In this document: positions 1 through 7,683 of the stretch, piece after piece | How positions within the stretch are numbered: the stretch's first letter is position 1 | Layout: the number at the start of each line of letters is the position of its first letter | From: CAADGL01 sp964643885 | Lineage (GTDB): Bacteria; Planctomycetota; Phycisphaerae; UBA1845; Fen-1342 | Assembly: GCA_964643885.1 (NCBI GenBank) | Contig: CAZXUI010000061.1 | Span: 1 to 27,824 of the forward strand | DNA: 27,824 nucleotides | Direction: 5' to 3' | The notes under the pieces: model-generated | Told to the model about the DNA's origin: nothing | The model's input: the letters and a program-made list of their open reading frames with translations, nothing else | Databases searched by the model: none | Translations under genes and position numbers: made by a program

Positions 1-606
<606 letters not shown>

Positions 607-709
607 TCGCTTGCGTCTCCTCACACATCGCTGCCGGCCGGCCGCGCCGGGCGGCCCCGCTGTCTGGACGACCGCGGGCCGGCGAATCGGTCAGAATCCG
701 CCGCCCCGC

Positions 710-1975
710 TCAAAGGGACTTCGGGATGTCGCGCGTCAGCACGTCGGGCTGATCCTTCGTGACCAGCACGTTGTCCTCGATCCGCACGCCGCCGATGTTC
801 ATCAGCTTCTCGACGCGGTCCCAGGCGATCGCATCGCGATAGCGCTGCCGGATCGAGGGATCGTTCAGCAGGCCGCGGATGAAATAGGCGCCGGGCTCGA
901 TCGTGACGGTGTAGCCGGCCTCCAGCGGCAGGTCCATCCGCAGGCTGCCCAGGCCGAGCCGCGTGCTGCGCCGCCGGCCGGGCAGATAGCCCGAGGCGTC
1001 GCGGACGCCGAGCCCGACCATGTGGCCGACGCCGTGGGGAAAGAAGACGGCGTGGGCGTCCTGCTCGACGAGCGAATCGGGCTCGCCGCGGAGCACGCCC
1101 ATAGCGACGAGACCGGCGGCGATGTCGCGGGCGGTGGCCATGTGCAGCTCGCGCCACTCGACTCCGGGGCGGCAGCGCTCGACCGCCTTGATCTGCGCCT
1201 CGAGCACGAGCTGATAGAGATCGCGGCGCGGGCCCTCGAGCTCGCCGACGCAGAACGTGCGAGTCACGTCGGCCGCGTAGCGGTCGACCTCGGCGCCGGC
1301 GTCGATGAGGACCAGGTCGCCGGCGCTCATCGGCTGCTGCGTGGGCGAGAAGTGCAGCACGGCCGCGTGGCCGCCGGCGGCGATGATCGTGCCGAACGCC
1401 AGGCCGGTGCCGCCGCTGCGGAGGAACTCGGCCTCCAGCTCGACCTGAAGCTCGCGCTCCGACAGGCCGGGCCGGATCTGCCCGGCCGCGCGGCGGAAGC
1501 CGGCGGCGGTCGCGGCGATGGCGCGGCGCATGCGTTCGAGCTCCACGTCGTCCTTGGGGCGGCGGACGTGCTGGAGTGCTTCGCGGGCGGCGGCCGTGGC
1601 GGCCGTGTCGAAGCGGAGCTGCGGCAGCTCGGCCCCGAGCATGATGCGTGGCTGGCCGCGGCGGGCCGCGAGCCAGCCGGCGAGCGATTCGAGCGGCTGC
1701 CCTTCGAGCTCGGGCAGAATCTCCCAGACGCGCTGCTCGGGCGTGAAGTGCGGGACGAAGTGCGTCCAGCCTTCGCGCGGGTCGAAGGTGAGCACGGCGC
1801 CCGCGCATTCGACGTCGGCCAGGTAGAAGTACTCGCTGTGGGCGCGGAAGGGATAGATCTGATCGGCGCCGCCGGGAATCGGCACGGGCTCGCCGGCGCC
1901 GATCAGGACGATCTCGCCGCGCAGATCGAGGGCTGCGGCCACGCGCTCTCTTCGCTTCGTCAGATAGTCGCTCAT
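710..1975 (-). CDS. pepP: Xaa-Pro aminopeptidase-like M24B metallopeptidase
   Basis: This enzyme is predicted to remove the N-terminal residue from peptides with proline in second position, in the cytoplasm, using a dinuclear metal site. The 421-residue protein has an N-terminal creatinase/prolidase-type domain (about 1-140) and a pita-bread catalytic domain. All five metal ligands of the family are visible: D225 (LIDAGAE), D236 (ADVTRTF), H318 (HGVGHMVGLG), E360 (TIEPG) and E400 (RIEDN). Length and order match bacterial aminopeptidase P. The reading frame stays open further upstream, but the ATG at 1973-1975 gives the canonical N-terminus, and further extension would enter phoH antisense. 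No Shine-Dalgarno is seen; a -10-like box ends just before the ATG, so the mRNA may be leaderless. It could equally be named prolidase-like. Confidence 0.9.
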   Translation of the reverse strand: MSDYLTKRRERVAAALDLRGEIVLIGAGEPVPIPGGADQIYPFRAHSEYFYLADVECAGAVLTFDPREGWTHFVPHFTPEQRVWEILPELEGQPLESLAGWLAARRGQPRIMLGAELPQLRFDTAATAAAREALQHVRRPKDDVELERMRRAIAATAAGFRRAAGQIRPGLSERELQVELEAEFLRSGGTGLAFGTIIAAGGHAAVLHFSPTQQPMSAGDLVLIDAGAEVDRYAADVTRTFCVGELEGPRRDLYQLVLEAQIKAVERCRPGVEWRELHMATARDIAAGLVAMGVLRGEPDSLVEQDAHAVFFPHGVGHMVGLGVRDASGYLPGRRRSTRLGLGSLRMDLPLEAGYTVTIEPGAYFIRGLLNDPSIRQRYRDAIAWDRVEKLMNIGGVRIEDNVLVTKDQPDVLTRDIPKSL

Positions 1976-1982
1976 GAGCGAT

Positions 1983-2011
1983 ACTCTAGCCCGCCCGGCG
2001 CGAGGCCGGAA
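1983..2011 (-). promoter_or_regulatory. Candidate leaderless promoter for the M24 peptidase gene
   Basis: Read on the minus strand, TAGAGT (1983-1988) resembles a sigma-70 -10 box. A weak TTCCGG -35 candidate lies 17 bp further upstream. Transcription would begin about 7 nt after the -10 box, at or next to the ATG at 1975. This agrees with the absence of any Shine-Dalgarno. The -35 match is poor, so this is an inference. Confidence 0.4.
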
Positions 2012-2030
2012 GCGGCGAGCCGAGGGCGGC

Positions 2031-2058
2031 TTGTCCGGCCAACGGGGCGTGCTATAGT
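2031..2058 (+). promoter_or_regulatory. Candidate near-leaderless promoter for phoH
   Basis: TTGTCC (2031-2036) and TATAGT (2053-2058) are separated by 16 bp, a plausible sigma-70 promoter. The expected start site near 2065 leaves at most about 4 nt before the ATG at 2069. No Shine-Dalgarno precedes that ATG. Confidence 0.55.
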
Positions 2059-2068
2059 CTGGTTTGCC

Positions 2069-3373
2069 ATGCGGAAGAACTTCATTCTGGATGCGAACAT
2101 CCTTCTGCATGATCCGCACTCCATTTTCTCGTTCGACGACAACACGGTGATCATCCCGGTCGCGGTGATCAGCGAGATCGACCGCTTCAAGAAGGAGCGG
2201 ACCGACCGGGGCTACAACGCGCGGGCGGTGGTGCGGCTGCTGGACTCGTTGCGCGGGGACCAGAGCCTGGCCAACGGCATTCCGCTGCGAAACGGCGGGC
2301 GGCTGCGGGTCTACTGCGAGCCGGAGCGGCTGCTGACGGAGTCGAACGGGCACGCGGACCTGGAGATTCTGCGGGTCGCGAAGGCGATCCAGCAGAGCGA
2401 GCAGGACGTGCCGGTCGTGATCGTCACGAAGGACATCAACCTGCGGATCCGGGCGGACGCGGGGGGCCTGCGGGCGGAGGACTACGAGTCCGACCAGGTG
2501 CAGTTATCGGAAGTTTATTCCGGGCAGATCGAGCGGCTGGTCGGCTCGGACGACATCGCCCGTTTTCAGCGGGAAGGCGAGCTGGCGCTGCCGCCTCCGC
2601 CGCTGGACGCGAACGAATATGTGCTTCTGCGACCGAACGATGGCGGGCGGGGCAGCGCGCTGGCGCGGGTCGACGGCAGCGGGAAGCGGCTGGTGGGGCT
2701 GAAGACGATCGACGACGGCGGGCTGTGGGGCGTCAAGCCGCGGAACAAGGAGCAGTACTACTCGATCGACGCGCTGCTGGACGAGCAGATGCAGCTCGTG
2801 ACGCTGATGGGCAAGGCGGGGACGGGCAAGACGCTGCTGGCGATCGCGGCGGCGATGTATCAGACGATCCGCCGGAAGCGGTACCGGGGAATCCTGGTCT
2901 GCCGGCCGATCATCCCCGTCGGGCGGGACCTGGGGTATCTGCCGGGCGACATCGGCCAGAAGCTCGATCCGTGGATGAAGCCGATCGGGGATACGGTGGA
3001 GTTTCTGCTGGATGCGGGCGGGAGCGTGAAGGGGCACGCGGACTGCGACGCGTTGATCGCGGCGGGGGTGATCGAGATTCAGCCGCTGACATACATCCGC
3101 GGGCGGAACATCTCGAACCGTTTCGTGGTGATCGACGAGGCCCAGAACCTGACGCCGCTGGAGATCAAGACGGTAATCACGCGGATGGGCCAGGCGGCAA
3201 AGGTCGTGCTGACGGGTGATCCGTACCAGATCGACAACCCGTACGTGGACGCGAACAGCAACGGGTTCACGTACCTGGTAAACCGGTTTCGGGGCCAGCC
3301 GATCGCGGCGCATGTCGAGCTGCACAAGGGGGAGCGGAGTCCGCTGGCGGAGCTGGCGGCGAACCTGCTTTAA
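2069..3373 (+). CDS. PIN-PhoH fusion ATPase (PhoH2/YlaK-like)
   Basis: This 434-residue protein joins an N-terminal PIN endoribonuclease domain (about 4-140) to a C-terminal PhoH RNA-helicase-like ATPase domain (about 225-434). PIN acidic residues D8 (ILDAN), E36 (ISEIDRF), D97 and D122 (TKDINL) are present, so the nuclease site looks intact. The ATPase domain has Walker A GKAGTGKT at 248-255, Walker B VVIDEAQ at 353-359 and the motif TGDPYQID near 382-389. Proteins of this architecture are described as coupled RNA unwinding and cleaving enzymes. The frame is open far upstream, but that extension is antisense to the peptidase gene and is not real; the ATG at 2069 begins the conserved PIN strand. 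The product is cytoplasmic. Its RNA substrate cannot be told from the sequence. Confidence 0.93.
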   Translation: MRKNFILDANILLHDPHSIFSFDDNTVIIPVAVISEIDRFKKERTDRGYNARAVVRLLDSLRGDQSLANGIPLRNGGRLRVYCEPERLLTESNGHADLEILRVAKAIQQSEQDVPVVIVTKDINLRIRADAGGLRAEDYESDQVQLSEVYSGQIERLVGSDDIARFQREGELALPPPPLDANEYVLLRPNDGGRGSALARVDGSGKRLVGLKTIDDGGLWGVKPRNKEQYYSIDALLDEQMQLVTLMGKAGTGKTLLAIAAAMYQTIRRKRYRGILVCRPIIPVGRDLGYLPGDIGQKLDPWMKPIGDTVEFLLDAGGSVKGHADCDALIAAGVIEIQPLTYIRGRNISNRFVVIDEAQNLTPLEIKTVITRMGQAAKVVLTGDPYQIDNPYVDANSNGFTYLVNRFRGQPIAAHVELHKGERSPLAELAANLL

Positions 3374-3544
3374 ATCCTGACGGGGTTGCGAAAAAATCTG
3401 AGCTGTCAAGAGAAAGTTTTTCAGGCGAGCGCCTCTGCGGGCGCGCGTCTGTAAGCCGTAGGGCGCGATCGCGGTTAGCGAAGCGTGCGCTGTTATCCAC
3501 CGGAATTGACAGGCTGTCAGAGCTGCGCGGGCGATAAAAAGGGC

Positions 3545-3573
3545 TTGAATGCGCTAGGTTTTCATGCTAAGTT
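3545..3573 (+). promoter_or_regulatory. Candidate promoter for the large structured RNA
   Basis: TTGAAT (3545-3550) and TAAGTT (3568-3573) are 17 bp apart, and the -10 box is preceded by TGC as in extended -10 promoters. Transcription would start near 3580, where the first hairpin of the structured region begins. A second TTGACA (3506-3511) is embedded in a small palindrome, TGACA-GGC-TGTCA, but its spacing to any -10 is poor; that palindrome could be an operator. If the region is instead an intron, these bases would be 5' exon. Confidence 0.4.
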
Positions 3574-3577
3574 CATA

Positions 3578-4636
3578 GTGCGACGTGAATGTCGCCAGTG
3601 ACGCTCGGCACCTACGAGTGCTCCTGACAACTCCGGTAGAGCGCGGCTTCGGCCAAGGATCGTCGGCAGCCGGCAGTAATGCACGGCGCGGCGAGAGGTG
3701 AACACATAGCCCGGCCGATGTCTCGCTCGAATGCTCAGGAATGCTCCGGTGCGAAAACCCTGAAAGGGCTCCGCTGACCGACGGTGGTTTCGACCACCGC
3801 TCCGGCCGGTGGCAGGCGAGGGCTGATCGAGACTCTGAGGCGCCGGGAGCGTGGGCTTCGGCCTGTGCTTCGAAGCGTGTGAGAGGAGGCTGGGCGAAAT
3901 CCCGGCCAAGGCCTTCGCGGGAGTGCCCTATGAGGGGTAAGCCCAGGGGAGCAGCCAGCGGGTTGCGGGCCAAAAGCCCGCGGTTCGCCAGGGACTCTCG
4001 CAAGGGGCGAAGCCCAGAAACCGCGGCTCTGCGGGCCGGCCATGTGCTTCGGCACGTTGGTATACCGCAGAGAGAAACGGTATGTGGGTCCGCTCACTCG
4101 GAAACGCGTGAGCACCTTGCGGGTGGAGGAAGCTCCGAAGGGCGAATCCCAGGAGCGCTGCCGGTGTGAAACAAAACCGGCCCGGGATCGGTGGGAGGAA
4201 ACCGTCAGGAGGGTAGCCAAACCCTGAAGGCGGAACGTAGCGGGCAGGCAAAGCCCGCGTAAGGTGGACCACCGGTTCTTGAATGTGCTGAAGGGAGCGG
4301 AAGTCCATGAGAGGAGCGGGTCGGCTGCGGCCGGCCGGCTAGGTGCTGTTGGGCAAAACTCTAGAGGGAGACCAAGCTCGGTGAGAGGATGATGCCGGCT
4401 GCTTAACTGTGGCCGGTGCAGCTTGCGGCGGGAAAACCGCACAGCCGAGGCGTGGGCTAACGGCAGAGCGGGATCGCCTAACCAATACGGGCGGTACTTT
4501 CGCAGGTCAAAGACTCTGGGCGAGCGGTTAATCTCACAAGAGGTCGTCCCGTTGCGGCAACGCGGCGGGTCCGAGCAACAGGACCGAATACTCTGAAGGA
4601 CGCCACGAGCGCAGGCGGCTTCGCGTCGCCTTTTTT
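3578..4636 (+). ncRNA. Large structured non-coding RNA (about 1.06 kb), family not recognised; possible group II intron relative
   Basis: No convincing protein gene fits here; short frames overlap in all directions and lack ribosome sites. Dense perfect hairpins are visible: GCGAC/GTCGC (3580-3595); GCGAGA/TCTCGC (3691-3696 with 3721-3726); a UUCG hairpin at 3782-3799; GCGGGC/GCCCGC (3965-3981); CTCTGCGG/CCGCAGAG (4027-4034 with 4065-4072) enclosing a UUCG hairpin at 4042-4057; a GAAA-capped stem at 4092-4113; GGAG/CTCC (4125-4136); CCGGT/ACCGG (4161-4180); AGGGT/ACCCT (4210-4225); and GCGGGC/GCCCGC (4240-4258). The segment ends in an intrinsic terminator. It opens with GTGCGAC, matching the GUGYG start of group II introns, but no reverse transcriptase gene and no recognisable domain V were found. 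RNase P RNA, tmRNA, SRP RNA and rRNA signatures were sought and not found. I cannot name the family; OLE-, GOLLD- or ROOL-like size suggests a comparable class. Confidence 0.65.
4614..4636 (+). terminator. Intrinsic terminator of the large RNA
   Basis: GGCGGC (4614-4619) pairs with GTCGCC (4625-4630), including one G-U pair, around the loop TTCGC. It is followed directly by six T residues (4631-4636). This is a textbook rho-independent terminator on the plus strand and sets the likely 3' end of the preceding RNA. Confidence 0.75.
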
Positions 4637-4726
4637 ATGCGCACGACGCCGGGTTCGTCGCACCACGACGGCGCGTTCGGGTGGTTGCCATCCCGGATCA
4701 GAATGCAGGGCGGGATTGCCCGTATC

Positions 4727-5090
4727 GTGCCGTGATCCGAGACGAAGGGCCCCCCAAGATACAAAAGGGAGGCGCGACGCGACCCACGGGTTACGCTCGT
4801 CCGCCTGGTGGCGGACTCGCTTCACCCCTGGCCAGCGCCCTTGGCCGCTCCGCGGCCAAATGATGACTGACCGGAGGCCGATCCCCCAATCTTGAGCAAG
4901 CGTGACCGGTTCAACATGGTCGGGTCCGTCAGCTCAAGGGCAAGCTGCGCTTGCCCATGCCACCCGGCCGGAGCGACAGGTCGGAGATCTGTCGCCCAGT
5001 GACCGGTCAGAGACCGGTCAGAGACCGGTCCCCCATCAGACCGGTCAGAGACCGGTCCCCCATCGGACCGGCCAGAGACCGGTCCCCCAT
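4727..5090 (+). repeat. Dispersed repeat, copy A (inverted partner at 15864-16215)
   Basis: This stretch of about 360 bp matches the reverse complement of 15864-16215 almost base for base, with scattered substitutions and small length changes. Shared landmarks are GTTACGCTCGTCCGCCTGG, a GGCCGCTCCGCGGCC palindrome, CTTGAGCAAGCGTGACCGG, GGCAAGCTGCGCTTGCC and a block of 27-bp palindromic units at one end. No transposase is present. Short frames through it yield repetitive peptides and are not genes. It resembles a non-autonomous dispersed element of MITE or REP type; the function is unknown. Confidence 0.85.
5002..5090 (+). repeat. Tandem 27-bp palindromic units within repeat A
   Basis: Units have the form ACCGGTC-AGA-GACCGGT, a perfect 7-bp inverted repeat with a 3-nt loop, joined by CCCCCATCAG-like linkers. 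Three unit ends fall at 5036, 5063 and 5090, an exact 27-bp period. Sequence before the first unit holds an extra half unit. Copy B has the same arrangement with units starting at 15864, 15891 and 15918. Confidence 0.85.
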
Positions 5091-5158
5091 TCTCGCAGCA
5101 GGTGAACCAGTATCGGCGGGGCACCCCCACGATCGTCGAAACAGGTACGCCGGCCGTG

Positions 5159-6448
5159 TCAGGCCGACTCGGCCGGGAGAACCGTACCGCTGCACTCACC
5201 GAAACCGACGCGGTAGTCGCTCCCCTCGCACCAGCCGCGGAAGGTGACGGTGTCGCCATCCTGGAGAAACTTGCGCGACTGGCCGCCGGGCAGCGAGAGC
5301 GGCCGCTCGCCGCGCCAGGCGAGCTCGAGCAGGCTGCCGTAGGAGTCGGGCGTGGGGCCACTGATGGTTCCGCTGGCCATCAGGTCGCCCGGGCGGGCGT
5401 TGCAGCCGTTCACCGTGTGATGTGCGAGCTGCTGGGCCATCGACCAGTAGAGATGGCGGAAATTGCTGCGGCAGACGACGGCCGGCTCGCCGCCGGCGGG
5501 CTGAAGCGCCACCTCCAGGCGGATATCGAACGTCGTGCGGGCCGCCGTGGGCGGGCGGAGGTACTCCAGCGGCGGCGGGTCCTGCGGCGGGCCGTCGCAG
5601 CGGAACGGCTCGAGCGCTTCGAGCGTCACAACCCAGGGCGAGAGCGTCGTGGCGAAGTTCTTGGCCAGGAACGGGCCGAGCGGGACGTATTCCCATTTCT
5701 GAATGTCGCGGGCCGACCAGTCGTTGACGAGTACGAGGCCGAAGATGTGCTCCTGTGCGCGCGAGATCGGAATGGGCCGCCCGAGCGGATTGCCCGGCCC
5801 GACGAAAAAGCCCATCTCCAGCTCGAAATCCAGCAGCCGCGACGGGCCGAAGCCCGGCTTGTCGGCATCGTCGGCCTTGGTCTGGCCGCAGGGCCGGCGG
5901 ACCGGCGTTCCGCTGACGACGAGGCTGCTGGAGCGGCCGTGATAGCCCACGGGAATCCAGACCCAGTTGGGCATGAGGGCGTTTTCGCGCCCGCGGAACA
6001 TCGTGCCGACGTTGGTGGCGTGCTCTTTGGATGAATAGAAGTCGGTGTAATCGCCGACCTCGGCCGGCAGGTGCATCTCGACTCGCTCGACGGGGATCAG
6101 GGCGCGCTGGCGCAGGGTCTTGTTGTCGCGCAGCTCGGGATTGTCGTGCCGCAGAAGCTGGCTGATCTGCGCCCGGATTTCGCGCCACACGGCCGGCCCG
6201 AAGGACATGAACTTATTGAGCGACTGCTTGCAGAAGACGTGCTGCTCGCCGAGGGCGGTGCGGCGGAAGAAGCCGTCGTGCTCGAGCACTTTCAGATCGA
6301 GGATTTGCTCGCCGATACGGACGCCGCAGTGGGGCTTTTCGTCGTCCGGCCGCTTGAATACGCCGTAGGGCAGGTTCTGGATCGGGAAATCGTGGCCAGC
6401 GGGCACGTCGACGAAGGAGCGCAGGCGAGGGTCGTTGGTCGGGTTCAT
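5159..6448 (-). CDS. fahA: Fumarylacetoacetase (fumarylacetoacetate hydrolase)
   Basis: This enzyme catalyses the last step of tyrosine and phenylalanine (homogentisate) degradation, splitting 4-fumarylacetoacetate into fumarate and acetoacetate in the cytoplasm. The 429-residue length matches full-length FAH rather than the shorter FAA-hydrolase family. Metal ligands and catalytic residues are visible: D136 and H143 in YTDFYSSKEHA, E209 and E211 in DFELEMGF, D243 in LVNDWSARD and K263 in GPFLAKNFATT. A small N-terminal SH3-like domain (about 1-125) precedes the beta-roll. The ATG at 6446-6448 has GGGAG about 8 nt upstream. It begins 16 nt after the end of a 314-residue protein on the same strand, so the two are very probably co-transcribed. 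No other homogentisate-pathway gene lies in the window. Confidence 0.95.
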   Translation of the reverse strand: MNPTNDPRLRSFVDVPAGHDFPIQNLPYGVFKRPDDEKPHCGVRIGEQILDLKVLEHDGFFRRTALGEQHVFCKQSLNKFMSFGPAVWREIRAQISQLLRHDNPELRDNKTLRQRALIPVERVEMHLPAEVGDYTDFYSSKEHATNVGTMFRGRENALMPNWVWIPVGYHGRSSSLVVSGTPVRRPCGQTKADDADKPGFGPSRLLDFELEMGFFVGPGNPLGRPIPISRAQEHIFGLVLVNDWSARDIQKWEYVPLGPFLAKNFATTLSPWVVTLEALEPFRCDGPPQDPPPLEYLRPPTAARTTFDIRLEVALQPAGGEPAVVCRSNFRHLYWSMAQQLAHHTVNGCNARPGDLMASGTISGPTPDSYGSLLELAWRGERPLSLPGGQSRKFLQDGDTVTFRGWCEGSDYRVGFGECSGTVLPAESA

Positions 6449-6464
6449 GGCGAGGCTCCCGTGG

Positions 6465-7409
6465 CTAGATCAGGCGCAGCATGCGCAGGTCGTCGCGCGG
6501 CTCCGTGAAGCTACAGCTTCCGAAGGAGATCAGGCGACTGCGGCGGATGTCGCGCAGCTCCGCGACCGACGCTTCGAAGTCGTGCCAGCCGAGAAAGCTG
6601 CCGGAGAAGTGAAACTGGCGCAGGTCCTGCTCCTCGAGCACGGCCAGCACGTCGTGATGATCGAGGGCGACCGCATGAGCCAGCACGCCGGCGACGAAGA
6701 CGTTGAGGAAGCCGTGCATGCGGGCGCGGACGGCGTGATCGAAGCGCGGCAGCGGATGATGCAGGCCGGCGGTGAACTTGAGCGGTACACGCTCGTCGCG
6801 GCAGATCGTGAGCACGCTGGCGACGAGCGGCGAGCTGGGAAACGCAGCCGGCTGCGTGCCGCCGCAGCGGAGCTTGAGGCCGAAGCGGCCGTCGCGCGCG
6901 CCCCGCTCGGCGAGCGCGGCGGCGAACTGCCGCAGCGCGGACGCTTCCGACTCGCGGACGGCCGGCTCGACGAAGGCCGGAACGGATGCGAAGCCCGCGG
7001 CGTCGAAGGCCCCCGCGACCGCGTCGATCAGGCTGGTGGAGCTGTCGCCGTCGGGTAGCCGCAGCTCGAAGGCCTCCACGCGGGCGCGGCTGGCCGTCTG
7101 GTCCAGAAACGACTGAAGCGCGGTCAGGCCCGTCTTGAGGTTGGCGACCAGCTCGTCGCGGGATTGCCCGGCTCGGGGAATGACCGAGAGCGGAAGCGGC
7201 GCCTCGGGCGTGAACAGCTCCGCGACGATCGGCCTGAGAGCCTCGAGCTGGGCCGTGGGGCAGACAAAGCGGGCCAGCATCCAGGCTTCGGGGCTGGCCC
7301 GGTACGAAGCGTAGTTTCGGACGGCCGGCACGAGGGCAAGCTCGGCCGGCGGGAAGAGGCCGGCGTAATCGATGATTTCCGCCAGCAGTGTACGAATGCT
7401 CGCGTGCAT
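6465..7409 (-). CDS. Conserved-looking hypothetical protein, operon partner of fahA
   Basis: I do not recognise a named family. The 314-residue protein has no signal peptide or membrane segment and is predicted cytoplasmic. Notable blocks are LLAEIIDYAGLFPPAEL near the N-terminus, LKLRCGGTQPAAFPS in the middle, and KFTAGLHHP followed by MHGFLNVFVAG toward the C-terminus. The spacing of these Lys/Arg/His-bearing strands suggests an alpha/beta barrel with an active-site face, but this is inference. The start at 7407-7409 was chosen because GGGAG lies 7 nt upstream; an in-frame ATG farther upstream would overlap the divergent promoter region. The gene ends 16 nt before fahA, so a role in tyrosine catabolism or in handling its toxic intermediates is plausible. 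Confidence 0.8.
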   Translation of the reverse strand: MHASIRTLLAEIIDYAGLFPPAELALVPAVRNYASYRASPEAWMLARFVCPTAQLEALRPIVAELFTPEAPLPLSVIPRAGQSRDELVANLKTGLTALQSFLDQTASRARVEAFELRLPDGDSSTSLIDAVAGAFDAAGFASVPAFVEPAVRESEASALRQFAAALAERGARDGRFGLKLRCGGTQPAAFPSSPLVASVLTICRDERVPLKFTAGLHHPLPRFDHAVRARMHGFLNVFVAGVLAHAVALDHHDVLAVLEEQDLRQFHFSGSFLGWHDFEASVAELRDIRRSRLISFGSCSFTEPRDDLRMLRLI

Positions 7410-7467
7410 GGGCGCTCCCGCGTCAGGAGTCTTGGGGTACGGCCGGGTCAGGTTCCAGGCGGCGTAG

Positions 7468-7496
7468 ATTATCCGAAATCGCGACGTTCCGACACA
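7468..7496 (-). promoter_or_regulatory. Candidate promoter for the hypothetical gene-fahA operon
   Basis: On the minus strand GATAAT (7468-7473) is a good -10 match. A weak TGTGTC -35 candidate lies 17 bp further upstream. The position suits the start at 7409. Confidence 0.35.
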
Positions 7497-7523
7497 GCGG
7501 GCGGCCGCGCCGGCGGATGGGCT

Positions 7524-7551
7524 TTGCCCCGCGGGCGGCAGTGCGTACATT
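7524..7551 (+). promoter_or_regulatory. Candidate promoter for the amidohydrolase gene
   Basis: TTGCCC (7524-7529) and TACATT (7546-7551) are spaced by 16 bp. The predicted leader runs about 125 nt to the ATG at 7684. The promoter diverges from the fahA-side promoter. Confidence 0.35.
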
Positions 7552-7683
7552 ATGAGGATCTTGCGGTCTCACAGCGCCCCGCCGCGCCGCCACACAGCGG
7601 ACCCGGCGGGACTGGTGGCCGTCGGACGTCCTGTCGGGCCGAACCTCGCCTCGAGCGACAAGCTTCATCGGAGGTCGTGGCAA

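Noticed and set aside
611..2068. Long plus-strand upstream extension of the phoH frame (a 920-residue open frame in total)
   Set aside because: It is antisense to the well-supported M24 peptidase gene, and the PhoH protein family starts at the PIN domain encoded from 2069.
3554..4442. Several minus- and plus-strand frames of 80-235 codons in the structured region
   Set aside because: They overlap each other in several frames, lack ribosome sites and known domains, and coincide with dense RNA hairpins; the 115-codon frame at 4478-4825 crosses the terminator.
4380..4470. Domain V of a group II intron around the GGGAAAACC segment near 4430-4445
   Set aside because: An upper stem with a GAAAA loop can be drawn, but the lower stem and the two-nucleotide bulge do not pair in the required way.
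3578..4636. RNase P RNA, tmRNA, SRP RNA or rRNA
   Set aside because: The conserved P4 and CR blocks of RNase P, the tRNA-like ends of tmRNA and familiar rRNA segments are absent; the length also exceeds RNase P, tmRNA and SRP RNA.
5002..5105. Short coding frames through the 27-bp units (repetitive Thr-Gly-Gln-Arg-Pro-Val peptides)
   Set aside because: The peptides are a by-product of the tandem palindromes, appear in both repeat copies and both strands, and have no ribosome site.
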